A stretch of DNA of 64,000 nt from contig WTGU01000046.1 of assembly GCA_011523425.1 (NCBI GenBank), positions 59,534 to 123,533 of the forward strand. Direction: 5' to 3'. The notes below the pieces were generated by a model. The model was given only the letters and a program-made list of their open reading frames with translations, was not told the DNA's origin and did not search any database. The translations under genes were made by a program, and so were the position numbers. Shown piece by piece: positions 1 to 11,857 of this stretch; the first letter of the stretch is position 1; each line of letters opens with the position of its first letter. The stretch comes from Alphaproteobacteria bacterium. Lineage in GTDB: Bacteria > Pseudomonadota > Alphaproteobacteria > UBA828.

Positions 1-43
1 GGGAGCACGGCAAGACGCGTGCCCAGGGTTTGAGCAAGGTTGT

Positions 44-70
44 GGTGGGCAGGGATAGCCCGCCTTTTTT
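44..70 (+). terminator. Rho-independent terminator upstream of rimP
   Basis: A 7-bp stem (GGTGGGC at 44-50 with GCCCGCC at 58-64, one G-T wobble) encloses the loop AGGGATA and is followed at once by six T residues (65-70). This is a textbook intrinsic terminator. It ends only 12 nt before the rimP start, so it either terminates a gene lying left of the window or acts as a leader attenuator of the rimP-nusA-infB operon. Bases 1-43 show no recognisable gene. Confidence 0.8.
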
Positions 71-82
71 CTGTCCTGTGGG

Positions 83-592
83 TTGACGAAGATTCGAGAC
101 GTGGACACGGAACGGCAGATCGAACAGACGATCGCACCGGCGCTTGCGTCGATGGGCTACGAGGTCGTCCGAGTCCGCTTCGGCGGCGGCAGGCAGCCCG
201 TGCTCCAGGTGATGATCGAGCGGGCCGATCGGGCGCCGCTCACGGTCGACGACTGCGCGGCCGCGAGTCGCGCGCTCTCCCTGCGACTCGAGGAGGAGTC
301 CCTTCCCGCAAGCGACTACGCGCTGGAGGTGAGCTCGCCGGGCATCGACCGGCCGCTGGTGCGGCTGGGCGATTTCGTCCGCTTCGCCGGCTTCGAGGCC
401 AAGGTGGAGATGAGCGAGCCGCTGGAGGGCCGGCGCCGCTTCCGCGGCCGGCTGCTGGGCGCCGGCGAGGGCTGCGTCCGCATGGCCGTGGACGATAGCG
501 ACGTGTCGCTCCCCTTCGACGGGATCCGCAATGCGAAGCTCGTGCTGACCGACGAGCTCTTGGCTGCAACCGAGGCGGCGGAGCAGGCGTGA
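83..592 (+). CDS. rimP: Ribosome maturation factor RimP
   Basis: RimP is a cytoplasmic factor for maturation of the 30S ribosomal subunit. The 169-residue product has the RimP N-terminal domain (about residues 8-85, opening RQIEQTIAPALASMGYEVV and including the conserved EVSSPGIDRPL segment) and a C-terminal SH3-like domain (about 95-160). The chosen start is TTG at 83. An in-frame GTG at 101 would give MDTERQIEQ and is an equally plausible start, because neither has a convincing ribosome binding site. It is the first gene of the rimP-nusA-ylxR-infB-rbfA-truB-rpsO-pnp cluster, and its stop overlaps the nusA start. Confidence 0.93.
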   Translation: MTKIRDVDTERQIEQTIAPALASMGYEVVRVRFGGGRQPVLQVMIERADRAPLTVDDCAAASRALSLRLEEESLPASDYALEVSSPGIDRPLVRLGDFVRFAGFEAKVEMSEPLEGRRRFRGRLLGAGEGCVRMAVDDSDVSLPFDGIRNAKLVLTDELLAATEAAEQA

Positions 593-2193
593 TGGCGGAG
601 AGCGACACCACGGGCCTCGCCCGCCTCGAGCTTCTCCAGGTCGCGGATGCCGTCGCCAGGGAGAAGGGGATCGAGCGCGAGCTCGTGCTCGAGGCCATGG
701 AGCAGGCGATCACCCACGCCGGCAAGCGGAAGTACGGCCAGGAGCACGACATCCGCACCGACATCGACCGCGAGACCGGCGAGATCAAGCTGATGCGCTA
801 TCTCGAGGTGGCCGACGAGATCGAGAACGAGGCCACCCAGATCCCCCTGAGCGAGGCGCAGGAGCGCAATCCGGCCGCGCAGGTGGGCGACTACCTGGCG
901 GACCCGCTGCCGCCCATCGACTTCGGTCGCATCGCGGCGCAGACGGCGAAGCAGGTGATCGTCCAGAAGGTGCGCGAGGCCGAGCGGGCGCGTCAGTACG
1001 AGGAATACAAGGACCGCGTGCAGGAGATCGCGAACGGCCTGGTGAAGCGCACCGAGTATGGCGGGCTGACGGTCGACCTCGGGCGGGCCGAGGCGGTGAT
1101 CCGGCGGGAGGACCTGCTGCCGCGCGAATCCTTCCGCAACGGCGACCGCGTGCGCGCCTACATCTACGACGTCCGCCGCGAGCCGCGCGGGCCGCAGATC
1201 TTCATGTCGCGCACCCACCCCAACTTCATGGCCAAGCTCTTCGCCCAGGAGGTGCCCGAGATCTATGACGGCATCATCGAGATCGATGCCGTCGCCCGCG
1301 ACCCCGGCAGCCGCGCGAAGATCGCCGTGCATTCCAACGACAGCAGCATCGATCCGGTCGGCGCCTGCGTCGGCATGCGGGGCTCCCGCGTCCAGGCGGT
1401 GGTCGGCGAGCTGCAGGGCGAGAAGATCGACATCATCCAGTGGTCGCCCGATCCCGCGGCCTTCATCGTCAACGCGCTGGCGCCGGCCGAGGTCACCAAG
1501 GTCGTGCTCGACGAGGAGGCGAGGCGGATCGAGGTGGTGGTGCCGGACGAGCAACTCTCGCTCGCCATCGGCCGGCGCGGGCAGAACGTGCGACTCGCCT
1601 CCAACCTCACGGGCTGGGACATCGACATCCTGACCGAGGCCGAGGAATCCGAGCGCCGCCAGGAGGAATTCCGCTCGCGCTCCGAGATGTTCATGGAGGC
1701 GCTGGACGTCGACGAAGTGATCGCCCACCTGCTGGTGACGGAGGGCTTCTCCACCGTCGACGAGGTGGCCTACGTGCCGATCGAGGAGCTGGTGGCGATC
1801 GAGGGCTTCGAGGAGGAGCTGGCGATCGAGCTCGGCCAGCGCGCCGCGACCTATGTCGAGGCGGTGAACAAGGAGCTGAACGAGCGCCGGATCGCGCTCG
1901 GCGTCAGCGACGAGGTGGCCGCCATCGACGGACTGGATGCGGCGATGGTCGTCGCCCTCGGCGAGAACGAGGTCAAGACGCTGGACGATCTCGGCGATCT
2001 CGCCGGCGACGAGCTCGTCGAGATGCTGGGCGACATGGCGCCGTCGCTCGAAGACGCCAACGCCATCATCATGGCGGCACGGGCCCACTGGTTCGACGAC
2101 GACGAGCCGGGCGACGACGAGCCGGGCGGCGAGGAGGCTGCCGACGAGGCTGCCGAGAGCGCCGTCGAGGAGCACGAGAGAGCGAACGTTTGA
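592..2193 (+). CDS. nusA: Transcription termination/antitermination factor NusA
   Basis: NusA binds RNA polymerase and RNA and modulates pausing, termination and antitermination. The 533-residue product shows the N-terminal RNAP-binding domain (about 1-125), an S1 domain (about 130-200), two KH domains (about 200-345, with the conserved GMRGSRVQ and [13 protein letters not shown] segments) and two C-terminal acidic/HhH repeats (about 365-500). It ends in a very acidic tail. ATG at 592 shares one base with the rimP TGA. A GTG immediately upstream (589) would add one residue. The 3' end overlaps the ylxR-like gene. Confidence 0.97.
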   Translation: MAESDTTGLARLELLQVADAVAREKGIERELVLEAMEQAITHAGKRKYGQEHDIRTDIDRETGEIKLMRYLEVADEIENEATQIPLSEAQERNPAAQVGDYLADPLPPIDFGRIAAQTAKQVIVQKVREAERARQYEEYKDRVQEIANGLVKRTEYGGLTVDLGRAEAVIRREDLLPRESFRNGDRVRAYIYDVRREPRGPQIFMSRTHPNFMAKLFAQEVPEIYDGIIEIDAVARDPGSRAKIAVHSNDSSIDPVGACVGMRGSRVQAVVGELQGEKIDIIQWSPDPAAFIVNALAPAEVTKVVLDEEARRIEVVVPDEQLSLAIGRRGQNVRLASNLTGWDIDILTEAEESERRQEEFRSRSEMFMEALDVDEVIAHLLVTEGFSTVDEVAYVPIEELVAIEGFEEELAIELGQRAATYVEAVNKELNERRIALGVSDEVAAIDGLDAAMVVALGENEVKTLDDLGDLAGDELVEMLGDMAPSLEDANAIIMAARAHWFDDDEPGDDEPGGEEAADEAAESAVEEHERANV

Positions 2194-2822
2194 CCGCACG
2201 GGCACACAAGGAGGGCCGCCCGGCCGGGCCGGGCGACGGCAGCCGGCGCTGCATCGCGAGCGGCGCCAGCAAGCCTCGCGATGCGCTGCTGCGCTTCGTG
2301 ATCGACCCGGGCGGCACCGTGGTGCCGGACCTCGGCGAGGCTTTGCCCGGACGGGGGCACTGGGTCTCGGCCGAGCGTGCGGCGCTGGTGAAGGCCTGCG
2401 AGCGCGGCCTCTTCGCGCGTGCGGCGCGGCGGCCGGTTGCCGTGGCTCCCGATCTGGTCGACGAGGTCGAGCGTCAGCTCGAGGCCCGGGCGCTGGATCT
2501 GCTCGGGCTGGCGCGGCGGGCGGGCGCCCTGGTCACGGGTTTCGACCAGGTCCGCGCGGCGCTCGCCGAGCGGCGGGTTGCGGTGCTGGTCGAGGCGAGC
2601 GACGGCGCGCGGCACGGGCGCGCACGCCTCGGTGCCCTGGCGCGGGACATTCCGGTGATCGCGGAATTCGACGGCGCCGCATTGAGCCGCAGCGTCGGCC
2701 GTGACAATGTGGTGCATGCCGCATTGTCGCCGGGCCGGCTGGCCGATCGTTTCGTACAGGAGTCCGCGCGATTTGCCCGCGTGAGGCAGGAACCCGGCGA
2801 CCGGGGCAGGCACGATGAGTGA
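2190..2822 (+). CDS. YlxR (DUF448) RNA-binding protein fused to an L7Ae-like domain
   Basis: This is an RNA-binding protein of the conserved nusA-infB region; its exact role is not firmly established. The 210-residue product has an N-terminal YlxR/DUF448 domain (about 10-95, with SRRCIASG and [12 protein letters not shown]), followed by an L7Ae/L30e-like segment (about 105-195, with [17 protein letters not shown]). This two-domain form is usual in Alphaproteobacteria. The start is inferred as TTG at 2190, giving a 4-bp TTGA overlap with the nusA stop; no ATG or GTG lies nearby in frame. The stop lies inside the first codons of infB, implying translational coupling on both sides. Confidence 0.88.
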   Translation: MTARAHKEGRPAGPGDGSRRCIASGASKPRDALLRFVIDPGGTVVPDLGEALPGRGHWVSAERAALVKACERGLFARAARRPVAVAPDLVDEVERQLEARALDLLGLARRAGALVTGFDQVRAALAERRVAVLVEASDGARHGRARLGALARDIPVIAEFDGAALSRSVGRDNVVHAALSPGRLADRFVQESARFARVRQEPGDRGRHDE

Positions 2823-5451
2823 CGAAACCGAAGCCGGCGATCAGAGTCGGCGGAAGCCCCTCTCGCTGAAACGCCCGGGGCGGCTCGAGCTCAAGAAGAC
2901 GGTCGATGCCGGCCACGTCCGGCAAAGCTTCTCCCACGGCCGCAGTCGCGCCGTCGCCGTCGAGGTGCGCAAGAAGCGGACGCTCAAGCGTGGCGCCGCC
3001 GCCGACGCCGCGCCGGTCGCACCCAAGGCCAAGGCACCGCCGCCACCGCCGCCGCCGGAGCTTGTGGAGGAGGTGGCGCCGCCGCCGGTTGACGACGTGC
3101 ACCAGACCTCGTCGGCGCCCCGCACCCGGGTGGTGCTGCGTACGCTGACGAGCGACGAGAAGGCCGCGCGCGCACGCGCCGTCGAGGATGCGATGCGCGC
3201 CGAGCGCGAGGAGCGGGCGCGGGCCGAGGAAGCGGCGCGTCTCCGTGCCGAAGAGGCGGAGCGGCTGGCGGCCGAGCACGCGGAGGCCGAGCGGCGGAAG
3301 ACCGAGGAGGACGCCCGCCGCAAGGCCGAGGAGGACGCCCGCAAGCGGGCGGAGGAGGACGCGGCGCGCCGGCTTCCCCAGCCGGAGGAACCGAAGCCCG
3401 AAGCCGCTACCGCCGAGACGCCCGGCACGGCGCGGCCGCGGCCGGGCGCCGCCCCGACCGAGGAGGAGCGCGGGCGGCTGCGCCGTCGTGGCGACCAACG
3501 CCGCCCCGCCAGCCCGTCGCGGCGCGACCAGCCGCGCCGGCGCGGCGGCAAGATCACGCTGTCGCAAGCACTCGACGGCACCGTCGGCGAGGAGCGCGGG
3601 CGCAGCCTCGCCTCGCTCCGCCGGCAACGCGAGCGCGAGAAGCGCCTGGCCCAGCAGGCTCTGCGCGCGGACGAGCTCAAGCCCGTGGTGCGCGAGGTCG
3701 TGGTGCCCGAGATCATCACGGTCCAGGATCTGGCGAGCCGCATGGCCGTGCGCGGCGCCGAGGTGGTGAAGCGTCTGATGGAGATGGGTAACGTCGTGAC
3801 CATCACCCAGTCGATCGATGCCGACACGGCGCAGCTCGTGGTCGAGGAGTTCGGACACCGGGTCAGGCGGGTCAGCGAGGCCGACGTCGAGATCGGGCTC
3901 AAGGGCGACGTGGACACCGCCGACGCTCTGACCGCCCGCCCGCCCGTGGTCACCGTCATGGGCCATGTCGACCACGGCAAGACGTCGCTGCTCGACGCCA
4001 TCCGCTCCGCCGACGTCGTCTCCGGCGAGGCGGGCGGGATCACGCAGCATATCGGCGCCTATCAGGTGGAGACGCCGAAAGGCGCCCGCATCACCTTCAT
4101 CGACACCCCCGGCCATGCCGCCTTCACCGAGATGCGCGCGCGGGGCGCGAGCGTGACCGACATCGTCGTGCTCGTCGTCGCCGCGGACGACGGCGTCATG
4201 CCCCAGACCGCGGAAGCGATCAATCACGCCCGCGCGGCCGAGGTGCCGATCCTCGTCGCCATCAACAAGATCGACCGGCCGGATGCCGACCCCGGCCGCG
4301 TGCGCCAGGCCCTGCTGCAGCACGAGATCGTGACCGAGGAGATGGGCGGCGACGTGCTCGCGGTCGAGATATCGGCGACCCAGAAGCAGAACCTCGACCG
4401 GCTGGAGGAGGCGATCCTGCTGCAGGCCGAGCTTCTGGAGCTTTCCGCCAACCCCGACCGGGCGGCCGAGGGAGTCGTGATCGAGGCCAAGGTCGATCGC
4501 GGGCGCGGCGCCGTGGCCACGGTGCTGGTCCAGCGTGGCACGCTCAGGGTCGGCGATATCGTTGTCGCCGGCGCCCAGTGGGGGCGGGTCCGGGCCATGT
4601 ACGATGATCACGGCGCCGCCGCCAAGGAGGCCGGGCCGTCGGTGCCGGTCGAGGTTCTCGGCCTGAGCGGCGCGCCCCAGGCGGGCGACGAGGTCGTGGT
4701 GGTCGCGAACGAGCGCCGGGCGCGGGAGGTTTCCGAGTTCCGTCAGGCGCAGGCCAGGGAGAAGGAGGTCGCGCGCGGCGCGCCGCTCAACCTCGAGCAG
4801 CTCTTCTCCGAGATCAAGGAGAAAGAGGGCAAGAGCGAGCTTCCGATCCTGATCAAGGCGGATGTCCAGGGATCGGTGGAGGCGATCGTCGGCGCGCTGG
4901 GCAGGCTCGGCACCGACGAGGTGGCGGTGCGTGTGCTCCATGCGGGCGTCGGCGGGATTACGGAATCGGACGTGACCCTCGCGTCGGCGTCGGAGGCGAC
5001 GATCGTCGGCTTCAACGTCCGGGCCAACGCCCAGGCGCGCGAGCTTGCCGCGCGCAGCGGGATCGAGATCCGCTATCACGCCGTCATCTACGACGTGGTC
5101 GACGAGGTCAGGGCCGCCCTCGAGGGTATGCTGCGCCCGGAGGCGCGCGAGCGGATGCTGGGCAACGCCCAGATCCTCCAGGTGTTCGAGGTGGGGCGCG
5201 TGGGCAGGATCGCGGGCTGCCGCGTGACCAACGGCCTCGTGCGCCGGGGCGCGAAGGTCCGGCTGCTGCGCGACGATGTCGTCATCCACGATGGCGCGCT
5301 GAAGACGCTGAGACGGTTCAAGGACGACGTGCGCGAGGTGAAGGAAGGCTACGAGTGCGGCATGTCGTTCGAGAACTACTCCGATGTGCGCGAGGGCGAC
5401 ACCATCGAGTTCTATGAGATCGAGGAGGTGGCACGCACCCTCGACGCATAG
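2815..5451 (+). CDS. infB: Translation initiation factor IF-2
   Basis: IF-2 is the GTPase that delivers initiator tRNA and promotes subunit joining. The 878-residue product has an alphaproteobacterial N-terminal segment (about 15-60), a proline run and a long Glu/Ala/Arg-rich predicted coiled coil (about 105-200), an IF2_N domain (about 300-350) and the G domain. The G domain carries GHVDHGKT at residue 383, DTPGH at 430 and NKID at 484. Domains II-IV and the C-terminal fMet-tRNA-binding domain follow. The ATG at 2815 overlaps the previous gene by 8 bp. Confidence 0.98.
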   Translation: MSDETEAGDQSRRKPLSLKRPGRLELKKTVDAGHVRQSFSHGRSRAVAVEVRKKRTLKRGAAADAAPVAPKAKAPPPPPPPELVEEVAPPPVDDVHQTSSAPRTRVVLRTLTSDEKAARARAVEDAMRAEREERARAEEAARLRAEEAERLAAEHAEAERRKTEEDARRKAEEDARKRAEEDAARRLPQPEEPKPEAATAETPGTARPRPGAAPTEEERGRLRRRGDQRRPASPSRRDQPRRRGGKITLSQALDGTVGEERGRSLASLRRQREREKRLAQQALRADELKPVVREVVVPEIITVQDLASRMAVRGAEVVKRLMEMGNVVTITQSIDADTAQLVVEEFGHRVRRVSEADVEIGLKGDVDTADALTARPPVVTVMGHVDHGKTSLLDAIRSADVVSGEAGGITQHIGAYQVETPKGARITFIDTPGHAAFTEMRARGASVTDIVVLVVAADDGVMPQTAEAINHARAAEVPILVAINKIDRPDADPGRVRQALLQHEIVTEEMGGDVLAVEISATQKQNLDRLEEAILLQAELLELSANPDRAAEGVVIEAKVDRGRGAVATVLVQRGTLRVGDIVVAGAQWGRVRAMYDDHGAAAKEAGPSVPVEVLGLSGAPQAGDEVVVVANERRAREVSEFRQAQAREKEVARGAPLNLEQLFSEIKEKEGKSELPILIKADVQGSVEAIVGALGRLGTDEVAVRVLHAGVGGITESDVTLASASEATIVGFNVRANAQARELAARSGIEIRYHAVIYDVVDEVRAALEGMLRPEARERMLGNAQILQVFEVGRVGRIAGCRVTNGLVRRGAKVRLLRDDVVIHDGALKTLRRFKDDVREVKEGYECGMSFENYSDVREGDTIEFYEIEEVARTLDA

Positions 5452-5472
5452 GGCGCGGCGGCCTGGCGGTCC

Positions 5473-5856
5473 ATGAGCAGGGGTGGCGGCCGCGCCGGCG
5501 AGCCGAGCCAGCGGCAACGGCGAGTCGGCGAGATCATCAGGGAAGCGCTCTCCGATACTCTCGCCCGCGGCCGCTTCCGCGATCCTGTGCTGAACGAGGT
5601 GCGGCTGACTGTGACCGAGGTCCGGCCGGCGCCTGATCTGCGCTCCGCCAGGGTCTACGTGATGCCGCTCGGCGGCGAGCGGGCGGAGGAGGCGATCGAC
5701 GCCCTGCAGCGCGCCGCCGCGCACCTGCGGGGCGAGGTGAACCGCCGGGTCAGGCTCAAGTTCTCGCCGGCTCTCGCCTTCGAGCTCGACCGCAGCTTCG
5801 AGCAGGTGGAGCGAATCGACAGCCTGCTGGGCGGCGGCGGTTCTGCCGATGGCTGA
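5473..5856 (+). CDS. rbfA: 30S ribosome-binding factor RbfA
   Basis: RbfA binds pre-30S subunits and acts in late 16S rRNA processing. The 127-residue product has the KH-like RbfA fold: QRRVGEIIREALSDTL at the start, then LTVTEVRPAPDLRSARVYV and a helix with LRGEVNRRVRLKFSPAL. Length is typical. It starts 21 bp after infB and its 3' end overlaps truB by 8 bp, consistent with one operon. Confidence 0.97.
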   Translation: MSRGGGRAGEPSQRQRRVGEIIREALSDTLARGRFRDPVLNEVRLTVTEVRPAPDLRSARVYVMPLGGERAEEAIDALQRAAAHLRGEVNRRVRLKFSPALAFELDRSFEQVERIDSLLGGGGSADG

Positions 5857-6742
5857 GCGCTCATCCGCGCCCGGCCCCCACGGCTGGCTGGTGGTCGACA
5901 AGCCGCGCGGGCTCTCCTCGGCTGCCGTCGTCGCCCGCATCAAGGCGCTCGCCTGCGGCGCCAAGGTGGGGCATGCCGGCACGCTCGACCCGATGGCGAC
6001 GGGCGTCCTGCCGGTCGCCGTCGGCGAGGCCACCAAGACGGTCTCGTTCATGATGGATGCGCCCAAGCGCTACCGCTTCGGCGTGCGCTTCGGCGAGCAG
6101 CGCGATACCGACGATGCCGAAGGAGCCGTGATCGAGACCAGCGCCGTGCGCCCCGATGCCGCAGCGCTGGCCCGGGTGCTGCCCGCCTTCGTCGGCCGTA
6201 TCGAGCAGGTGCCGCCCGCATACTCCGCGCTCAAGGTCGGCGGCGAGCGGGCGTACGCGCTCGCGCGCAAGGGGCGGCCGGCGCGGCTCGCGGCGCGCAC
6301 CGTCGAGGTGAAAAGCCTGACTCTGACGGCGAGCGAGGGCGACGAGGCGTCCTTCGCGGTGAAATGCGGCAAGGGCACCTATGTCAGGGCGCTGGCCCGC
6401 GACATCGCCCGCGCCGCCGGCACGGTCGGTCATGTGAGCTGGCTGCACCGCGCGGCGGTCGGGCCGTTCACCGACGACGATGCGAATCCACTGGATAAAC
6501 TGGGCGCGCTCGGGCATAGTCTGGCGCTCGCCGAAAGCCTCCTACCGGTCGACGCGGCGCTGGCCGACATCCCGGCGCTGCCCTTGACCGCACGCGAGGC
6601 GGATCGTCTGCGCCACGGGCAGCCGGTTCCCGCGCCCGGTGCGGCACCCGGAAGGGTCCGCGCCGTTGCGGGGACCCGTCTCGTGGCGCTTGCCGAGGTC
6701 GGCGCGGGCCGGGCCCGCCCGTTGCGGGTTTTCAACATGTGA
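5849..6742 (+). CDS. truB: tRNA pseudouridine(55) synthase TruB
   Basis: TruB makes pseudouridine 55 in the T-loop of tRNAs. The 297-residue product carries the catalytic signature [14 protein letters not shown] with the nucleophilic aspartate at residue 47, and the later family segments [20 protein letters not shown] and [11 protein letters not shown] short C-terminal domain follows. The ATG lies inside the rbfA 3' end (8-bp overlap). rpsO starts 16 bp after its stop. Confidence 0.97.
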   Translation: MAERSSAPGPHGWLVVDKPRGLSSAAVVARIKALACGAKVGHAGTLDPMATGVLPVAVGEATKTVSFMMDAPKRYRFGVRFGEQRDTDDAEGAVIETSAVRPDAAALARVLPAFVGRIEQVPPAYSALKVGGERAYALARKGRPARLAARTVEVKSLTLTASEGDEASFAVKCGKGTYVRALARDIARAAGTVGHVSWLHRAAVGPFTDDDANPLDKLGALGHSLALAESLLPVDAALADIPALPLTAREADRLRHGQPVPAPGAAPGRVRAVAGTRLVALAEVGAGRARPLRVFNM

Positions 6743-6758
6743 CATGCGGAGTAGCGAG

Positions 6759-7028
6759 ATGTCGATTACCGCTGCGCGGAAGACCGAGTTGATCTCGGAG
6801 TATGCAACCAAGACCGACGATACCGGCTCGCCGGAAGTCCAGGTCGCGATCCTGACAGAGCGGATCAACAACCTGACCGAGCATTTTCGGGCCCACAAGA
6901 AGGATCTCCATTCCAGGCAGGGCCTGCTGAAGATGGTCAGCCGCAGACGCCGTCTGCTCGACTATCTCAAGCGCAACGATCAGGAGCGCTACGCCGCCGT
7001 GATTCAGCGGCTGGGCTTGCGGAAATAG
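6759..7028 (+). CDS. rpsO: 30S ribosomal protein S15
   Basis: S15 is a primary 16S rRNA-binding protein of the small subunit. The 89-residue product is the exact usual length and shows the diagnostic [15 protein letters not shown] and [20 protein letters not shown] segments. The start is ATG at 6759, which gives the normal MSITAARK N-terminus; longer in-frame extensions only read through the truB end. The order truB-rpsO-pnp is conserved across Proteobacteria. Confidence 0.98.
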   Translation: MSITAARKTELISEYATKTDDTGSPEVQVAILTERINNLTEHFRAHKKDLHSRQGLLKMVSRRRRLLDYLKRNDQERYAAVIQRLGLRK

Positions 7029-7174
7029 AATTGGCGTTCGCGTGGACCGCGAGGATGCGGCGCGCGGGTCAAGAGGGCACGCCGGGAGGCGCGGCATGGG
7101 CCGCCGCCACCGGCGTTGCGCCTGCATAGGGGCGGGCCGAATGGGCGGCGCGCCACCGGAGTGAAGGAAACAAC

Positions 7175-9301
<2,127 letters not shown>

Positions 9302-9332
9302 GAGCCGCCGCCCGGAGACGCGACACCTTGCA

Positions 9333-9378
9333 GCCGGCGCCCATGCTGCCCACATCAGGGAAAGGCGGCAGCGCCGGC
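9333..9378 (+). other. Strong inverted repeat after pnp
   Basis: GCCGGCGC (9333-9340) pairs perfectly with GCGCCGGC (9371-9378), and inside it GCTGCC pairs with GGCGGC, giving a long hairpin 32 nt after the pnp stop. No T-run follows, so it is more likely a transcript-stabilising 3' end or a weak/rho-assisted stop than an intrinsic terminator. It separates the translation cluster from the next gene. Confidence 0.5.
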
Positions 9379-9443
9379 GAGCCCTCGCATCGCCCTGCCG
9401 CGGCAAGCGATTCGAGCCGGACGCAACGGCGGATGGACTGACA

Positions 9444-10841
9444 GTGAAAGCGTTGAACGCGATCAGGCTGTCGGGACGCGAGGTTCTGCCCTTGATCGAG
9501 GGCGGCAAGGGCATCGGCGTGACCAACGGCCTGAGCTCGGGCGCCTGGGCCGCTGCCGGCGGCGTCGGCACCTTCTCGGGCGTCAACGCCGACTACTACG
9601 ACGAGCAGGGCCGGGCGGTGCCGCAGGTCTATCGCGGCCGCACCCGCAAGGAGCGCCACGAGGAGCTCGTCGACTACGCGATCAGGGGCGGCATCGCCCA
9701 GGCGCGGATCGCTCACGACGTCTCCGGCGGCGTGGGGCGGCTCCACATGAACGTGCTGTGGGAGATGGCTGCCGCCGAGCGCATCCTGCACGGCATTCTC
9801 GAGGCCACGCGCGGCCTGATCCACGGCGTCACTTGCGGCGCCGGCATGCCCTATCGGCTGGCCGAGGTCGCCGCGGGCTACGACGTCCACTACTACCCCA
9901 TCGTCTCCTCGGCGCGTGCCTTCCGCGCGCTCTGGAAGCGCGCCTACCACAGCTTCTCCGACTGGATGGGCGGGGTCGTCTACGAGGACCCGTGGCGCGC
10001 CGGGGGCCACAACGGCCTCTCCAACAGCGAGGACCCCGAACAGCCCGAACCCGCCTACCCGCGGGTCGCCGCGTTGCGCCGGCAGATGCGCGAATACGGT
10101 CTCGACGACGTGCCCATCGTGATGGCGGGCGGGGTCTGGTACCTGCGCGACTGGGAGGACTGGCTCGACAATCCCGAACTCGGCCCCATCGTCTTCCAGT
10201 TCGGCACCCGCCCGCTGGTGACCGAGGAGAGCCCGATCTCCGAGCGCTGGAAGCGCAAGTTGCTGACCATGAAGGACGGTGACGTGAAGCTCAATCGCTT
10301 CAGCCCCACCGGCTTCTACTCGTCAGCGGTGCGCAACGACTTCATCAGGGAGCTGGCCCAGCGCGAGCAGCGCCAGGTCGCCTATACCGCCGAGCCCATC
10401 GGCGACCATGACCAGTTGTTCACGCCGGGGCCGCGCGGGCGCTCCTTCTATCTGACCAAGGGCGATCTGGAGCGGGCCGAGGAGTGGATGGACCAGGGCT
10501 TCACCTCCGTGATGAAGACCCCCGATACGACGATCATCTTCGTGACCGACGAGAAGGCGCGCGAGATCAGGGCCGATCAGGCTGCCTGCATGGGCTGCCT
10601 CAGCGCCTGCCGCTTCAGCAACTGGGCGACGAACGAGCAGGGCTCGACCGGCAAGAAGACCGATCCCCGCAGCTACTGCATCCAGAAGACGCTGCAGGAG
10701 ATCATCCACAGCGAGGACATCGACAACCAGTTGATGTTTGCGGGCCACGCAGCCTTCCGCTTCGCCGACGATCCCTTCTACAGCAATCGCTTCATCCCCA
10801 CCGTGCGCCAATTGGTGGAGCGCCTGCTCACCGGCGACTGA
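9444..10841 (+). CDS. NAD(P)H-dependent flavin oxidoreductase (nitronate monooxygenase family)
   Basis: This is an FMN-binding TIM-barrel protein of the 2-nitropropane dioxygenase/nitronate monooxygenase family; the substrate is unknown. At 465 residues it is longer than classical nitronate monooxygenases (about 330-370). Visible features are the GVTCGAGMPYRLAEVA region (near 130-145), VPIVMAGGVWYLRDWEDWL (about 225-245) and a phosphate-site stretch PIVFQFGTRPLVTEESP. A C-terminal extension holds three closely spaced cysteines in ACMGCLSAC (about 380-388). That cluster resembles a metal or Fe-S site but is unproven. The start is GTG at 9444. It appears to be monocistronic. Confidence 0.8.
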   Translation: MKALNAIRLSGREVLPLIEGGKGIGVTNGLSSGAWAAAGGVGTFSGVNADYYDEQGRAVPQVYRGRTRKERHEELVDYAIRGGIAQARIAHDVSGGVGRLHMNVLWEMAAAERILHGILEATRGLIHGVTCGAGMPYRLAEVAAGYDVHYYPIVSSARAFRALWKRAYHSFSDWMGGVVYEDPWRAGGHNGLSNSEDPEQPEPAYPRVAALRRQMREYGLDDVPIVMAGGVWYLRDWEDWLDNPELGPIVFQFGTRPLVTEESPISERWKRKLLTMKDGDVKLNRFSPTGFYSSAVRNDFIRELAQREQRQVAYTAEPIGDHDQLFTPGPRGRSFYLTKGDLERAEEWMDQGFTSVMKTPDTTIIFVTDEKAREIRADQAACMGCLSACRFSNWATNEQGSTGKKTDPRSYCIQKTLQEIIHSEDIDNQLMFAGHAAFRFADDPFYSNRFIPTVRQLVERLLTGD

Positions 10842-10883
10842 CCGGGCGCGGACGCTCTCCGCCGCGCCCCCTTCACCGCTTCC

Positions 10884-11855
10884 TCACCGCTCCTTCACGT
10901 AGGGAACGCCGCTGGCCTTCGGTGGTATCGCCTTGCCGACGAAGCCCGCGAGCAGCAGCACCGTGAGCAGGTAGGGGAGAGCCTGGATCGCCTGCACCGG
11001 GATGATCCCGACGCCGGGGACGTCGACCCCCTGGAGCCTGGCCTGCACGGCGTCGGCGAAGGCGAAGAGGAAGCAGGCGAAGAGCGTCGGCACCGGGCGC
11101 CACTTGCCGAAGATCAGCGCGGCCAGCGCGAGGTAGCCCATGCCGGCGGTCATGTCGCGCACGAAGAGCGCGTTCTGGGCGATCGAGAGAGAGGTGCCCG
11201 CGACGCCGCAGAGGATGCCGCAGACGATCATCGCCCGGTAGCGCATGCCGGCCACCGAGATGCCGGCGGTGTCCACCGCCTCCGGCGCCTCGCCCACCGC
11301 GCGGAGCCGCAGCCCGAAGCGGGTCTTGTAGATGAACCACGCCGCCAGCGGGACCATGCCGAGCGCGATATAGACGATCAGATTGTGGCCGCTCGCGATC
11401 TCCGAATAGATCTGCGCGAGGAAGGGCACGTCGCTCAGCCGGTCGGCGAAGGGGAAGTGAATCGGGCGGAAGCGCGCGTCGTCGGCGACCAGGGGCGTGT
11501 GCCCGCCCTGGCCGAACCAGGCGAGCGACAGCACCGGCCCGAGCCCCGCCACCAGGATGTTCAGCGCCATGCCGGAGACCACGTGATCGCCCCTGTGGGT
11601 GACGCAGGCGAAGGCGTGGACCATGGCCAGCGCCACCGAGGTGCCGATCCCGGCGAGCAGCCCCACCCAGGCGGAGCCGGTGACGTAGGCCGCCGCCGCG
11701 GCGGCGAACGCCGCCCCCAGCATCTTGCCTTCGAGGCCGATATCGACGACGCCCGAGCGCTCGGCGAACATGCCGGCGAAGGCGGCGAGGATGAGCGGGG
11801 TCGAGACGCGGAGCGTCGCGTCGACGACGAGAACGATCCAGGTCACCGCTTCCAT
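10884..11855 (-). CDS. BMP-type ABC transporter, second permease
   Basis: Inner-membrane permease of the branched-chain/ribose/nucleoside importer superfamily (YufQ/RnsD type). The 323-residue protein is almost entirely hydrophobic helices. It carries the family segment SGVVDIGLEGKMLGAAFAAA near residues 30-50 and the EAA-like loop GLRLRAVGEAPEAVDTAGI (about 190-210). The ATG at 11855 follows the first permease stop by 2 bp. It is the last gene of the four-gene operon 15616-10884 (binding protein, ATPase, permease, permease). Confidence 0.88.
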   Translation of the reverse strand: MEAVTWIVLVVDATLRVSTPLILAAFAGMFAERSGVVDIGLEGKMLGAAFAAAAAAYVTGSAWVGLLAGIGTSVALAMVHAFACVTHRGDHVVSGMALNILVAGLGPVLSLAWFGQGGHTPLVADDARFRPIHFPFADRLSDVPFLAQIYSEIASGHNLIVYIALGMVPLAAWFIYKTRFGLRLRAVGEAPEAVDTAGISVAGMRYRAMIVCGILCGVAGTSLSIAQNALFVRDMTAGMGYLALAALIFGKWRPVPTLFACFLFAFADAVQARLQGVDVPGVGIIPVQAIQALPYLLTVLLLAGFVGKAIPPKASGVPYVKER

Positions 11856-11857
11856 GT

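Noticed and set aside
2533..6066. Very long open frame on the minus strand opposite infB, rbfA and truB
   Set aside because: It is opposite universally conserved genes, has low-complexity His/Arg/Asp-rich composition and matches no family; high G+C removes stop codons from shadow frames. The same holds for long frames opposite 20201-22567 and 25176-27977.
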